Assembly (NCBI RefSeq): GCF_014698835.1 | Contig: NZ_JACJTU010000010.1 | Span: forward strand, 1 to 64,000 | Direction of reading: 5' to 3' | Length of the DNA stretch: 64,000 nucleotides | From: Nostoc paludosum FACHB-159 | GTDB lineage: Bacteria > Cyanobacteriota > Cyanobacteriia > Cyanobacteriales > Nostocaceae | Shown: piece by piece, positions 53,812 to 63,841 of the stretch | How positions within the stretch are numbered: the first letter of the stretch is position 1 | Layout of the letters: every line of letters begins with the position of its first letter | Program-made: the position numbers and the translations under genes | The notes under the pieces: model-generated | Told to the model about the DNA's origin: nothing | Seen by the model: the letters and a program-made list of their open reading frames with translations, nothing else | Databases searched by the model: none

Positions 53812-53998
53812 TAGAAGTTAGGAGTGGAGAGTTAGGAGTGGAGAGTTAGGAGTGAAGAATAAAATTAGTTAGTTTACAGTTGGAGTTGAAGAGTTAAGGA
53901 TAAAATTAATTATTTAAAAATTAAAAATCAAAAATTGAGAGCTTTAACTCCTAACTCTTAACTCCTAACTTCTAACTCTTAACTCCTAACTCTTAATC
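53812..53998. repeat. Inverted heptamer array (GTTAGGAGTGGAGA / AACTCCTAACTCTT)
   Basis: The left arm repeats GAGTTAGGAGTGGA; the right arm repeats CTCCTAACTCTTAA up to the pilC stop codon. A core of about 70 AT-rich bases lies between. The layout is the same as at 42180-42375. Confidence 0.8.
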
Positions 53999-54000
53999 CC

Positions 54001-55224
54001 TTATCCCAGTTTTTCAAATACTTTAAACATCGGTAAATACATTGCCAACAAAATTGTACCAACCATTCCCCCTAGAACCAAAATCATAATTGGTTCTAAA
54101 ACACTGGTAAGTGCTTTTACTGCTTGCTCAACTTCATCTTCATAGAAGTCAGCAACTTTCATCAACATTCCGTCTAATTCTCCAGTTTCTTCACCGATAC
54201 TAATCATCTGAATTGCCATAGCCGGAAAAACTTTATCTCTTTGCAAAGCAATGCTAATCATCCCTCCTTGTTGAATCTCTACGCGGGCTGCATCTATAGC
54301 ATTAGCAATTACTTGGTTTCCTGATGTATCTCGGACAATTTCCAAGCAAGTTAAAATTGGCACACCTGAACGAGTCAAAGAACCAAAAGTCCGGCTAAAA
54401 CGTGCAACAGAAGATTTTTGAATCAAGTCACCAAATAAAGGCATTTTAAGAGAAAGGCGATCGATTGTTTGGCGGCCAACAGGAGTTTTAGCGTATCGTG
54501 AATAGGCAATTTTCAATCCTACAAGTCCACCGATAAGCCCGAAAACTTTAGGACTTCTCAAAAAGAGACTAGCATCCATCAAAAATTGAGTTAGAGGTGG
54601 TAATTCAGTTCCGATTTCTGTAAAAATCTTCGCAAAAACGGGAATCAGAAAAATGGTCATACCGAGAAAGATAGCAACTGCTATAAAACCCACGACCGTT
54701 GGATAAGATAATGCTGATTTAATTTGGTTTTGTAAGCGAGCAACATCTTCTAACAACTTAGCTAAACGATTTAATACTTCGTCTAGAACACCACCAACTT
54801 CGCCGGCTTGAATCATACTCACATATAATCCATCAAAGCATTCAGGATGCTTCCGCATTGCCTCTGAAAGATTCATTCCAGTTTGAACATCGTTACTAAT
54901 CTCTACGAGAGCTTGTTTGAGTTTAGTATTACTACACTGTTCAGAAAGTACCCCCAGACTTCTAACAATCGCAACTCCGGCATTCATCAAAACGGCAAAT
55001 TGACGGGAAAAAACTGCTTTGTCTTTAACAGAGACTTTCACAAAGGAATTTTGGATTTTCTTTATATCCAGCCCTGCTTGAAACCCTTTAGATTCTTTAA
55101 GTTCTTGGACTACAAAACCTTGTTCTCTGAGACTAGTACGAGCTTGCGCCAAGGATTCGGCACTAATTTTTTCTGTTCGAGATTTTCCTTGAGAATCCCG
55201 AACACGAGCAACAAATGTTGGCAT
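54001..55224 (-). CDS. pilC: Type IV pilus inner-membrane platform protein PilC
   Basis: Polytopic platform on which PilB and PilT act. The 407-residue protein starts MPTFVARVRDSQGKSRTEKI (ATG at 55224). It has two GspF-type domains: FSRQFAVLMNAGVAIVRSLGV with MIQAGEVGGVLDEVLNRLA, and FSRTFGSLTRSGVPILTCLEI with MISIGEETGELDGMLMKVA. Three membrane segments are visible (near 170-195, 220-240 and 375-398). Last gene of the pilB-pilT-pilC run on the minus strand. Confidence 0.95.
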   Translation of the reverse strand: MPTFVARVRDSQGKSRTEKISAESLAQARTSLREQGFVVQELKESKGFQAGLDIKKIQNSFVKVSVKDKAVFSRQFAVLMNAGVAIVRSLGVLSEQCSNTKLKQALVEISNDVQTGMNLSEAMRKHPECFDGLYVSMIQAGEVGGVLDEVLNRLAKLLEDVARLQNQIKSALSYPTVVGFIAVAIFLGMTIFLIPVFAKIFTEIGTELPPLTQFLMDASLFLRSPKVFGLIGGLVGLKIAYSRYAKTPVGRQTIDRLSLKMPLFGDLIQKSSVARFSRTFGSLTRSGVPILTCLEIVRDTSGNQVIANAIDAARVEIQQGGMISIALQRDKVFPAMAIQMISIGEETGELDGMLMKVADFYEDEVEQAVKALTSVLEPIMILVLGGMVGTILLAMYLPMFKVFEKLG

Positions 55225-55253
55225 AAACAAACAAATTCAAAATAGTTGTTAGT

Positions 55254-55372
55254 TGTTGGGCATTGGGCATTGGGCATTGGGCATTGGGAGGTGTGGGAGG
55301 ATGGGGAAGAAATCTTTCCCCCCACACTCCCCAGTCCCCAGTCCCTAGTCCCCAGTCACCAGTCGCCATTAG
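55254..55372. repeat. Inverted short-repeat array between pilC and pilT
   Basis: Left arm: TGGGCATTGGGCATTGGGCA... (55257-55287), then GGTGTGGGAGGATGGGG. Right arm: CCCCCCACACTCCCC and AGTCCCCAGTCCCTAGTCCC. The arms can pair in part (GTGGGAGGATGGGG with CCCCACACTCCCC). It splits the pilT-pilC operon. Confidence 0.75.
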
Positions 55373-55373
55373 T

Positions 55374-56501
55374 CTAATGTGCTTTAACAGCCCCGGCTCC
55401 CGGTTTTGCACCTGCTGGTGGTGGTGTTGAAGTACCAATGAGACGTTGGATTTCATCTGGTTTGGAAGTCTTAGACATTGCTGCTTCAAAGGAGATTGTT
55501 CCTGCTTTGTAATAGTCAGCCAAAACTTTCTCCAGAGTTTGCATACCCAATTTACCGCCCGTTTGAATAGCTGAGTAAATTTGCGATGTTTTGCCTTCTC
55601 GAATTAAGTTAGAAATAGCTGGAGTAACAATCAAAATTTCTTGAGCCATTACCCGACCATATTCGCCAGGCTTGGGATTTTTCTTAGGAACTAATGTTTG
55701 ACTAAATACTGCTACTAAAGAGTTTGATAATTGCACCCGCACTTGGGTTTGTCTTTCATGGGGAAAAACGTCGATAATCCGGTCAACAGTTTGTGCAGCA
55801 GAACTAGTGTGTAGCGTACCGAATACTAAGTGTCCTGTTTCTGCTGCGGAAATCGCCAAGGAAATCGTTTCCAAATCCCGCATTTCCCCAACCAGAATAA
55901 TATCTGGATCTTCCCGTAAAGCTGCTTTCAAAGCATTAGCAAAACTCTTAGTATCTTCACCCAATTGGCGTTGGTGAACTAAGCTTTTAATTGGTTCGTA
56001 AACGAATTCAATGGGGTCTTCTACTGTTAATATATGCTCTGCTTTAGTGCGGTTAATCAAGTCAATCATTGCCGCTAGGGTTGTTGTTTTTCCAGAACCC
56101 GTAGGGCCTGTCACCAAAATTAGTCCTCTGGGCTTATCGGACATTTCCCGCACTACATCTGGCAGACCTAATTTTTCAAAGTTAGGAATTTTAGAACTTA
56201 ATGCCCGTAAACAAGCAGCATAAGCACCACGCTCTTTATAGACATTCACCCGGAAGCGAGCCAGTCCTTTAACACCATAAGAACAATCTAATTCCCAGGT
56301 TTGCTCTAAGGTTTTACGCTGGGTATTGTTGAGCATACTAAAAATCAGCCTTTGACACTGATCTGCTGTCAACACATGCTCACCTATGGGAGTAAGTTTG
56401 CCACTGATGCGGAAGTAGGGAGGCAAACCTGCGGATAAATGCAGATCTGAACCTCCCATTTCAATCATCTGCTCCATCAAGTCTTCAATCATCATTTCCA
56501 T
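55374..56501 (-). CDS. pilT: Type IV pilus retraction ATPase PilT
   Basis: Hexameric motor that depolymerises pili. The 375 residues start MEMMIEDLMEQMIEMGGSDLHL and contain Walker A GPTGSGKTTTLA, an Asp box, Walker B ILVGEMRDLETI, a His box GHLVFGTLHTSSAAQTVDRI, and AIRLIREGK-like SNLIREGKTSQIYSAI. The C-terminal tail is Pro/Ala-rich (STPPPAGAKPGAGAV). Between pilB and pilC. Confidence 0.95.
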   Translation of the reverse strand: MEMMIEDLMEQMIEMGGSDLHLSAGLPPYFRISGKLTPIGEHVLTADQCQRLIFSMLNNTQRKTLEQTWELDCSYGVKGLARFRVNVYKERGAYAACLRALSSKIPNFEKLGLPDVVREMSDKPRGLILVTGPTGSGKTTTLAAMIDLINRTKAEHILTVEDPIEFVYEPIKSLVHQRQLGEDTKSFANALKAALREDPDIILVGEMRDLETISLAISAAETGHLVFGTLHTSSAAQTVDRIIDVFPHERQTQVRVQLSNSLVAVFSQTLVPKKNPKPGEYGRVMAQEILIVTPAISNLIREGKTSQIYSAIQTGGKLGMQTLEKVLADYYKAGTISFEAAMSKTSKPDEIQRLIGTSTPPPAGAKPGAGAVKAH

Positions 56502-56567
56502 AGTTTTGCTTCCTTTTAATGTTTGTTATTTGTCTATGACCAATGCCCAATGCCCCATGCCCAATGA

Positions 56568-58580
56568 CTAATCTTGAAAACGAGGTGTCAGACAGTAGGG
56601 ACAATCTAGCCATTCTGGTTTCAATGTGGCATCACAAGTCCGGCAGGTAAGACCTGTCTTGCGTTTGGCTTTTAACTCTGCTTCCAAACCAGTATCTGTA
56701 AAGGTCACGCGTTCTACTTCTTCTAGGGTGGTGGCACCTTGGCGTACTAAGTCCAGACTGTAAGCCAGCAAGGTTTTCATCCCTTCTTCTACCGCCACTT
56801 CCTTGATGCGTTCTGTGGGTGCTTCTTCGTTGATTAGGGTTTGCAGGTTTTCGGTGACTCGCATGACTTCATAAACGCCACAACGCCCTTTGTAGCCGAC
56901 ACCATTACAAGCTGGGCAAAGCTGATTTTTGGTTTTGGCTTCTGCGATCGCCTCTAATGTCAGAGTGTTAGCTTTGTAAAAGGTGAGTTCTACATCTTGG
57001 GAAGCTGATAGGCCGTAACGTGCTAATTCCTCAGTTGTCGGAGTGTAGGGAATCCGACATTCAGAACATACCCGCCGCACCAGACGTTGAGCCAAAACGC
57101 CAATTAAAGAACTAGAAACCATGAAAGGCTCAATTCCCATTTCTCCCAAACGAGCGATCGCTCCTGGGGCATCATTGGTATGTAAGGTGGTTAATACTAA
57201 GTGACCAGTCAAGGCAGCCTCAATCGCTGTTTTTGCTGTTTCCTTGTCCCGTGTTTCACCCACTAGTAACACATCAGGATCTTGTCGCAAGAAAGCCCGC
57301 AGAGCCGTAGCAAAATCCAGCCCTTTTTCCCGAATCACCTGTACTTGAGTAATCCCTGGAAGACTGTATTCAATCGGGTCTTCCACAGTACTGATATTAA
57401 TTCCCGGAGAATTCTTTTCCGCAAGTGCCGAATACAGCGAAGTTGTTTTACCGGAACCAGTGGGCCCAGTCACCAAAATCAGACCAAAGGGACGGCTCAC
57501 CATTTCCTGGACAATTTGCAAAGTCTCAGGATCGGTAATTAACTTATTCAATCCAAGTTGTGTAGAGGAATTATCCAAAATCCGCAGCACTACCTTTTCC
57601 CCGTAGCGACTAGGTAAGGTATTTACACGGAAGTCTACTTTGCGTCCCTCAAACATCCGCCGGATGCGTCCATCTTGGGGTAGACGCCTCTCAGCAATGT
57701 CTAAATTGGAAATAATTTTAAACCGGGCTGTCACAGCTGGAATGATTTTTTTCGGCATCACGGGAAAAGCTTCACGCAGCACTCCATCTTTACGGAAGCG
57801 AATGCGTAAGTTTTCTTCTTGTGGTTCAACATGAATATCGGAAACTTTTTCATGTAAAGCTTTAGCTAGAATTCTGTTGACAAGGTTGATAACTGGGGCA
57901 TCTTCAGCGCCCTTCATCGCTGCCCCTAAATCCGCCTCCATCTCTTCAGGGGCATCTTCAATGTCGAGATTTCCGAGATTTTCTAAATCCTGACTAATAT
58001 CTGTAGAGCTTTCTCGTTCTAGATGCTTTTGTCGAACAGCCAGGTCATCCAAATATTGGTTGATTACCTGTTGGTAATCCTCCTGTGTAATCACCATACG
58101 CTGCAATGCCAAGCCTTGGGGGCGCAAGATGCGATTCAGGTCATCGCAAGCCTCCAGATTATCTGGAGCAACCATCGCCACTAAAACTGAAGGCGGGGTT
58201 TGGTCTTCGTGTTTGGAAAGTGGCACCAAACGATGGCGACGGCAGATATCGACTGGAATCAGGGTATCAATCAGATTACCCACCATCGTGCCGCCAAAGG
58301 AGTTGACTTCCGGATCTAGGAACTCAACACCGTAGAGTATTTTTAGTTCAAATAGCTGTTGTTTTTTGTATTGCCTGAGCAGTTCGGGTGATAGTTGTTG
58401 GCCAGTAATTGACTCTAATACTTCCGTTAGCGGTCTACCGGATTTACGGCTTTCAATTAGTGCCTGTCTCATCTGTTCGGTATTAACATAGCCAGATTGC
58501 ACTAGCTTGTTGCCGAAGGGCGAAAACTCTGTTCTGGTAGTTAGAGCGGTACTGCGCCGTTGTGGTGACGAGTGAGTCAT
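56568..58580 (-). CDS. pilB: Type IV pilus extension ATPase PilB
   Basis: Hexameric ATPase that drives pilus assembly. From the ATG at 58580 (MTHSSPQRRSTALTTR) it has 670 residues: an N-terminal MshEN-type domain (GNKLVQSGYVNTEQMRQALIES), then a core with Walker A GPTGSGKTTSLYSAL and Walker B LLVGETRDKETA, GHLVLTTLHTNDAP, and a tetracysteine zinc site, CSECRIPY ... CPACNGVGYKGRCG. A second zinc-ribbon-like tail (CRTCDATL, CPYCLTP) ends the protein. The frame is open a further 71 codons upstream with atypical composition. First gene of the minus-strand pilus run. Confidence 0.93.
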   Translation of the reverse strand: MTHSSPQRRSTALTTRTEFSPFGNKLVQSGYVNTEQMRQALIESRKSGRPLTEVLESITGQQLSPELLRQYKKQQLFELKILYGVEFLDPEVNSFGGTMVGNLIDTLIPVDICRRHRLVPLSKHEDQTPPSVLVAMVAPDNLEACDDLNRILRPQGLALQRMVITQEDYQQVINQYLDDLAVRQKHLERESSTDISQDLENLGNLDIEDAPEEMEADLGAAMKGAEDAPVINLVNRILAKALHEKVSDIHVEPQEENLRIRFRKDGVLREAFPVMPKKIIPAVTARFKIISNLDIAERRLPQDGRIRRMFEGRKVDFRVNTLPSRYGEKVVLRILDNSSTQLGLNKLITDPETLQIVQEMVSRPFGLILVTGPTGSGKTTSLYSALAEKNSPGINISTVEDPIEYSLPGITQVQVIREKGLDFATALRAFLRQDPDVLLVGETRDKETAKTAIEAALTGHLVLTTLHTNDAPGAIARLGEMGIEPFMVSSSLIGVLAQRLVRRVCSECRIPYTPTTEELARYGLSASQDVELTFYKANTLTLEAIAEAKTKNQLCPACNGVGYKGRCGVYEVMRVTENLQTLINEEAPTERIKEVAVEEGMKTLLAYSLDLVRQGATTLEEVERVTFTDTGLEAELKAKRKTGLTCRTCDATLKPEWLDCPYCLTPRFQD

Positions 58581-59013
58581 AAAGGGAGCAATTGATTTGG
58601 GAAAACCTCTGGTTAGAGTATTCCCAGCATGTGACACAGAATTCTCATTTACTAAAAAAGTCCTCTTCGGTGACTCAATACTTAAAACTTTTGAAGGAAT
58701 CAGAATATTGAATAAATCGTTAAATTTTAAGTAGTAACTCATTAAAAACCCTATCCATGAATAAGATGAGGGGCAAATCAGATTCAGCGCCACTCTTGCA
58801 AAATACTTACTACTAGAGTTACGCTACTCGTTCGGGTTACCGCACTAGGAGTGTTTCAACTAGCGTGTTCACCATTTGTCACAATAAGATGACGGTGACA
58901 TCACTCCAGGAACTTGTTGGCAATAAAATCAGCCTCAGTTGCAAGTCGTCAATGACGACAGTTGCAAGCTATGGGGATTTACTGCCATAAAAAGCATCTG
59001 GAATCAGTAGACA
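58581..59013. other. Divergent pilB / grpE promoter region
   Basis: About 430 bases. The part nearest pilB (58581-58793) is open in the pilB frame but does not look coding. No CIRCE element (TTAGCACTC-N9-GAGTGCTAA) is present upstream of grpE. No clear sigma-type promoter was picked. Confidence 0.45.
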
Positions 59014-59763
59014 ATGATGGATGAAAATAAACAGATAAACAATACAAGCCAGCAATTGGGTGAACCAACAGAGGTAAAGCAAGCAATGAAAAGCGACTCC
59101 CCAGCCCCAATCAATTCCAATGAATCTGGCAGCGAAGTTAATGAGCAAGTGGCAGCCCAAACCAATGTAACGGCGGATACGGCTACTCTTGATCGAGAAA
59201 ATGGCGTCGCTGCCAGTGAGAAAGCTGAACTACAAACAGCAGCTTTGGCAGAACTGACTCAACAAATCGAGTCTCTCAAAGCACAAGTAGAAGAACGTAG
59301 CACTCAATATATGCGGATTGCCGCTGATTTTGAGAATTACCGCAAACGCACTAGTAAAGAAAAAGAAGAACTAGAGGTGCAGATGAGGCGGAACACGATT
59401 CTGGAGTTGCTGCCAGTGGTCGATAATTTTGAGCGGGCGCGATCGCACCTCAAACCGCAATCTGAAGGCGAAATGACCATCCATAAAAGTTACCAAGGTG
59501 TTTATAAACAATTAGTAGATACCCTCAAACGCTTAGGTGTTTCACCAATGCGCCCTGAAGGTCAAGAATTCGATCCCAACCTGCACGAAGCAGTAATGCG
59601 GGAACCTACGGATGAACATCCTGAAGGAACAGTGTTAGAAGAGTTAGTGCGCGGATATTACTTGGGCGATCGCGTGCTGCGCCATGCAATGGTCAAAGTA
59701 GCTGCTCCCAAGGAAGATACACCTGCCACACCAGACGATCAGTCGAGTCCAGCCAACAGTTAA
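59014..59763 (+). CDS. grpE: Nucleotide exchange factor GrpE
   Basis: Co-chaperone that releases ADP from DnaK. The 249-residue protein has a long acidic, unstructured N-terminus (about 1-75), a coiled coil ([15 protein letters not shown]), the head helix with [18 protein letters not shown], and a C-terminal beta domain ending [23 protein letters not shown]. These are canonical motifs. ATG ATG at the start; the first is used. First gene of the chaperone run. Confidence 0.96.
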   Translation: MMDENKQINNTSQQLGEPTEVKQAMKSDSPAPINSNESGSEVNEQVAAQTNVTADTATLDRENGVAASEKAELQTAALAELTQQIESLKAQVEERSTQYMRIAADFENYRKRTSKEKEELEVQMRRNTILELLPVVDNFERARSHLKPQSEGEMTIHKSYQGVYKQLVDTLKRLGVSPMRPEGQEFDPNLHEAVMREPTDEHPEGTVLEELVRGYYLGDRVLRHAMVKVAAPKEDTPATPDDQSSPANS

Positions 59764-59772
59764 ACTGTAACC

Positions 59773-59818
59773 GCTCGCCTCGCTGACCAAAAGTGCCTGG
59801 TTTGTAGCAGAGGCGAGC
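59773..59818 (+). terminator. Hairpin after grpE
   Basis: GCTCGCCTC (59773-59781) pairs with GAGGCGAGC (59810-59818). It starts 9 bases beyond the grpE stop. There is no T run behind it, so it may be an attenuator or RNA-processing site rather than a full terminator. Confidence 0.4.
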
Positions 59819-59837
59819 ATCATTACTGAGTATTGGA

Positions 59838-59955
59838 AAATCAGGGGGATGAGAGAGCAGGGGAGGCAGGGGGCGCAGGGGACAAAGGGACAAGGAGAAT
59901 AATTTTTAACTCAGCACTCCCCATACCCAATGCCCAATGCCCCATGCCCAATTCT
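59838..59955. repeat. Purine/pyrimidine short repeats between grpE and dnaK
   Basis: GGGGGATGAGAGAGCAGGGGA and GGGGGCGCAGGGGACAAAGG on the left; CCATACCCAATGCCCAATGC and CCCATGCCCAATTCTCC on the right. The arms are partly complementary. It lies in the 299-base grpE-dnaK gap. Confidence 0.65.
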
Positions 59956-60062
59956 CCATTTCTAGATGCTGAAGTTTTGAGCTAGCCTTGGTTCGGAGTA
60001 ACAAAAATTAATCCGCGACATCATAATTACAGCATAAAAACTCAGTAAAAATACTGGCAAAT

Positions 60063-62021
60063 ATGGGAAAAGTTATTGGGATCGACTTAGGCACTACTAA
60101 CAGTTGCGTCGCAGTTTTGGAGGGCGGTCAACCACTTGTGATCTCCAATTCTGAAGGTGGACGAACTACTCCAAGTATTGTGGGATTTGGCAAGAGTGGC
60201 GATCGCTTGGTCGGTCAACTGGCAAAGCGCCAAGCGGTAACCAATGCCGAAAACACAATTTACAGTATTAAAAGATTCATCGGTCGGCGTTGGGAAGATA
60301 CTGAAGTAGAACGCGATCGCGTACCCTACAACTGTGTCAAAGGTCGAGATGATACCGTTGATGTTCAAATTCGCTCAAAAAATTTTACACCACAAGAAAT
60401 ATCTGCCATGATCCTGCAAAAGCTCAAGCAGGATGCGGAAAACTTCTTGGGCGAAACTGTCACCCAGGCAGTGATTACCGTACCAGCATATTTTACAGAT
60501 GCCCAAAGACAAGCAACTAAAGATGCCGGTACTATTGCTGGATTGGAAGTCCTGCGAATTATCAATGAACCAACTGCCGCGGCTTTAGCTTTCGGATTAG
60601 ATAAACAAGAGCAAGAGCAGTTAATTTTAGTATTCGACTTGGGAGGAGGCACTTTCGACGTGTCGATTCTGCAACTTGGGGATGGTGTTTTTGAAGTTAA
60701 GGCAACTTGTGGTAACAACCACTTGGGTGGAGATGACTTTGATAATGCGATCGTGCGTTGGATGATCGAACGCTTCCAGCAGCAGGAAAAAATTGACCTT
60801 TCCCAAGATAAGATGGCACTCCAACGCCTACGGGAAGCAGCGGAAAAGGCAAAAATTGAACTCTCCAGTATGGTCAATACCTCCATCAATTTGCCTTTTA
60901 TCACCGCCGATGAAAGCGGCCCCAAGCATCTGGAGATGGAACTAAGCCGCTCTAAATTTGAAGAACTTTCAGGGCAATTAATCGAAGCTACCATCGAACC
61001 GATGATCCAAGCCCTTAAAGACGCAGATCTCAAACCACAAAACATCGATCGGATTATTTTGGTAGGTGGTTCTACCCGCATTCCCGCAGTCCAAAATGCA
61101 CTGATAAAATTTTTCAATGGCAAAGCTCCCGATCGCTCTATCAATCCTGACGAAGCTGTAGCACTAGGAGCTGCTATCCAAGCAGGGGTATTGGGTGGTG
61201 AAGTCGATAATCTCTTACTATTGGATGTCACTCCCTTATCTTTAGGGATTGAAACCTTGGGTGAAGTATTCACTAAAATCATTGAACGCAACACCACAAT
61301 TCCCACTAGCAAGTCACAAATATTTTCCACAGCAGTTGATGGACAAACCTCGGTGGAAATTCACGTCCTCCAAGGTGAACGGGCAATGGCACGGGATAAT
61401 AAAAGTCTTGGTAAATTTCTCCTAGCAGGAATTCCCCCATCACCCCGCGGTGTACCGCAAATTGAAGTATCTTTTGAAATTGATGTCAACGGAATTCTCA
61501 AGGTTGGAGCGCAAGACAAAGGCACAGGTAGAGAACAAAGTATCAGGATTACTAATACAGGTGGTTTAAGTAATAACGAAGTCGAACGGATGCGCCAAGA
61601 GGCGGAATTGTTTGCCGAAGAAGACAGGAGACGTAAAGAACTGGTTGAACTCAAAAACCAAGCAGATAACCTGTTGTTCAGTTACGAATCCACCATCAAG
61701 GATAACGGAAACTTTATCGGCGAGCAGATGAAAACCTTGGCTAGTGAAAAAGTCGCACAACTCCAAGCTGCAATGATTGACTCCACCATCTCCACAGCGG
61801 AATTTAGGCAGCGTTTAGACGACTTCCAACAAACCTTGTTTGCCATTGGCGCCGATGTGTACAACCGAGCTAACAGCCAAACCGACGAAATTGGCGAACC
61901 TTCAGCTGGTGTGTTTACCCCAGAAATAGACTCAGCTATGAACGGCACACTCATACCGCAATTCAACTTTGATTTTGACGAAGAAAGTACCGCACAAGCT
62001 GATTATGAAGCGATAGATTAA
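60063..62021 (+). CDS. dnaK: Chaperone DnaK (Hsp70), DnaK1-like
   Basis: ATP-dependent chaperone. The 652 residues start [20 protein letters not shown]. The nucleotide-binding domain shows [26 protein letters not shown] and [13 protein letters not shown]; the linker is [17 protein letters not shown]; the substrate domain and helical lid follow. The C-terminus ([16 protein letters not shown]) lacks the EEVD-like end of many DnaK proteins. Its place beside grpE resembles the dnaK1 locus in other cyanobacteria; the paralogue number is inferred from that. Confidence 0.95.
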   Translation: MGKVIGIDLGTTNSCVAVLEGGQPLVISNSEGGRTTPSIVGFGKSGDRLVGQLAKRQAVTNAENTIYSIKRFIGRRWEDTEVERDRVPYNCVKGRDDTVDVQIRSKNFTPQEISAMILQKLKQDAENFLGETVTQAVITVPAYFTDAQRQATKDAGTIAGLEVLRIINEPTAAALAFGLDKQEQEQLILVFDLGGGTFDVSILQLGDGVFEVKATCGNNHLGGDDFDNAIVRWMIERFQQQEKIDLSQDKMALQRLREAAEKAKIELSSMVNTSINLPFITADESGPKHLEMELSRSKFEELSGQLIEATIEPMIQALKDADLKPQNIDRIILVGGSTRIPAVQNALIKFFNGKAPDRSINPDEAVALGAAIQAGVLGGEVDNLLLLDVTPLSLGIETLGEVFTKIIERNTTIPTSKSQIFSTAVDGQTSVEIHVLQGERAMARDNKSLGKFLLAGIPPSPRGVPQIEVSFEIDVNGILKVGAQDKGTGREQSIRITNTGGLSNNEVERMRQEAELFAEEDRRRKELVELKNQADNLLFSYESTIKDNGNFIGEQMKTLASEKVAQLQAAMIDSTISTAEFRQRLDDFQQTLFAIGADVYNRANSQTDEIGEPSAGVFTPEIDSAMNGTLIPQFNFDFDEESTAQADYEAID

Positions 62022-62707
62022 AAGTTGGGCATTGGGTATAGGGCATGGGGCATGGGGCATGGGGTCAAGGAAGAATAATAAAATCCTCACTCCTCACTCA
62101 GTACGGGCTAAACGCCCCGCTACCGCTAACAGCATTCCAATGCCCAATGCCCAATGCCCCATGCCCAATTTTGAGATTTTTATTCAAACACTTTAATATA
62201 TCTATATATATTGATGCTAAATTTAGCGAAGTTTCACAAAATCCCAGCAGTTTGCTAGATTGTAGAAGCAAATTACTGTGGGCTAAACGGTGTGCTAGTT
62301 GAGATGCGATCCAAAGCAGATGGGTGGTTTTCCACACCTGATGGTGCGGCTAGCCCCTCTGGTTGATGGGCGGGGTTTTCCTCTCCTACGTAGCACAATT
62401 GTAAAAGAGACAGCAAACTCGGCAGTCAGAAGTTTGACCAGGGATTTTCTCTGTTTGCAACTATTTCTGTAATTTTTGTCGTCTCCCACGAGGAAAGGCC
62501 TGTTGCTCAAGATTTGTCGGTGATTTTTGTAAAGGGTAAAGGGTAAAATCAATTATTAACAAAAATTAATTTTATCTTCTGCCTGTCCTCCGGCAAGCCG
62601 CCCTCCTAAAGACGCTTTCTAGGCAAAACGCCTTTTTGTAGGGTAGCAAGTAACCGTAACGTTCTACTGCCTCCTGCTTTGTTCCTTCTAACTTTTACCT
62701 TTGCTAT
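62022..62707. repeat. Repeat-rich spacer between dnaK and dnaJ
   Basis: Positions 62027-62072 are a GGGCATG-type array; 62101-62131 a GTACGGGCTAAACGCCCCGC repeat; 62135-62169 the CCCAATG-type complement. So an inverted heptamer pair opens the spacer. Positions 62280-62520 are of mixed composition with no gene and no recognised RNA. A GC-rich repeat (CCTCCGGCAAGCCGCCCTCC) lies near 62585-62606. No protein frame is supported. Confidence 0.65.
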
Positions 62708-63841
62708 ATGGCCCGCGACTATTATGAAATCCTGGGTGTCTCTCGTGACGCCGACAAAGAAGAAATCAAACAAGCTTACCGCCGTTTAGCCCGGAAGTAT
62801 CACCCAGACGTGAACAAAGAAGCCGGGGCGGAGGAACGCTTTAAAGAAATTAACCGCGCTTATGAGGTACTCTCTGAACCAGAAATTCGCGCTCGTTACG
62901 ATCGCTTTGGTCCAGAGGGTGTGTCAAGTGGAGCTGGTGCAGGCTTCCAAGATATTGGCGATATGGGTGGCTTTGCCGACATCTTTGAAAGTATTTTTAG
63001 TGGCTTTGCTGGGGGTATGGGTGGCCCAGCCCAACAACAAAGACGCCGCAGCGGCCCCGCGCGAGGTGATGACCTGCGGCTAGACCTGAAGTTAGACTTT
63101 CGGGAAGCAGTATTTGGCGGTGAAAAAGAAATCCGCATTTCCCATTTAGAAAATTGTGAAGTTTGTAGCGGTTCTGGTGCAAAACCAGGAACGCGTCCAC
63201 GCACTTGTTCAACTTGTAGCGGATCGGGTCAAGTCCGTCGTGTTACGAGAACACCCTTCGGTAGTTTCACTCAAGTCTCAACTTGTCCCACTTGTAATGG
63301 GACAGGGATGGTAATTGAAGATAAGTGTGATGCCTGTGATGGCAAGGGCGCAAATCAAGTAACAAAGAAACTCAAAATCACCATTCCCGCTGGGGTGGAT
63401 AATGGCACACGCTTGCGGATTTCTAATGAAGGTGATTCAGGTCAACGTGGTGGCCCACCTGGGGATTTGTATGTTTACTTGTTCGTTAATGAAGACGAGG
63501 AATTCCAACGAGATGGCATCAATATTCTCTCGGAAATCAAAATTAGTTACTTGCAAGCAATTTTAGGTTGTCGCTTAGAGGTCGATACGGTAGACGGGCC
63601 AGTGGAACTAATCATTCCTGCGGGAACCCAGCCAAACACAGTGATGAAGTTGGAAAATCGTGGTGTACCAAGATTAGGAAATCCCGTAAGTCGGGGCGAT
63701 CATATGCTGACAGTATTAATTGATATTCCTAACAAGGTAACCCCAGAGGAGAGGGAATTGCTGGAGAAGCTGGCTAAAATTAAAGGAGATCGTACTGGCA
63801 AAGGCGGTCTAGAAGGATTCTTGGGAAATCTGTTTAAGTAA
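62708..63841 (+). CDS. dnaJ: Chaperone protein DnaJ
   Basis: Type I Hsp40 that stimulates DnaK. The 377 residues contain an N-terminal J domain with HPD (YHPDVNKE, about 33-40), a G/F region ([19 protein letters not shown]), and four zinc-finger repeats ([32 protein letters not shown], about 151-212). The C-terminal substrate domains contain [14 protein letters not shown]. Canonical length. Its stop overlaps the next start codon by one base, so the two are translationally coupled. Confidence 0.97.
   Translation: MARDYYEILGVSRDADKEEIKQAYRRLARKYHPDVNKEAGAEERFKEINRAYEVLSEPEIRARYDRFGPEGVSSGAGAGFQDIGDMGGFADIFESIFSGFAGGMGGPAQQQRRRSGPARGDDLRLDLKLDFREAVFGGEKEIRISHLENCEVCSGSGAKPGTRPRTCSTCSGSGQVRRVTRTPFGSFTQVSTCPTCNGTGMVIEDKCDACDGKGANQVTKKLKITIPAGVDNGTRLRISNEGDSGQRGGPPGDLYVYLFVNEDEEFQRDGINILSEIKISYLQAILGCRLEVDTVDGPVELIIPAGTQPNTVMKLENRGVPRLGNPVSRGDHMLTVLIDIPNKVTPEERELLEKLAKIKGDRTGKGGLEGFLGNLFK

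Noticed and set aside
59693..59893. Minus-strand frame overlapping the end of grpE
   Set aside because: Shadow of grpE plus the purine-rich spacer; no start signal or family.
60365..61330. 321-codon antisense frame within dnaK
   Set aside because: Long only because of dnaK codon bias; Ser-rich and unlike any protein family.
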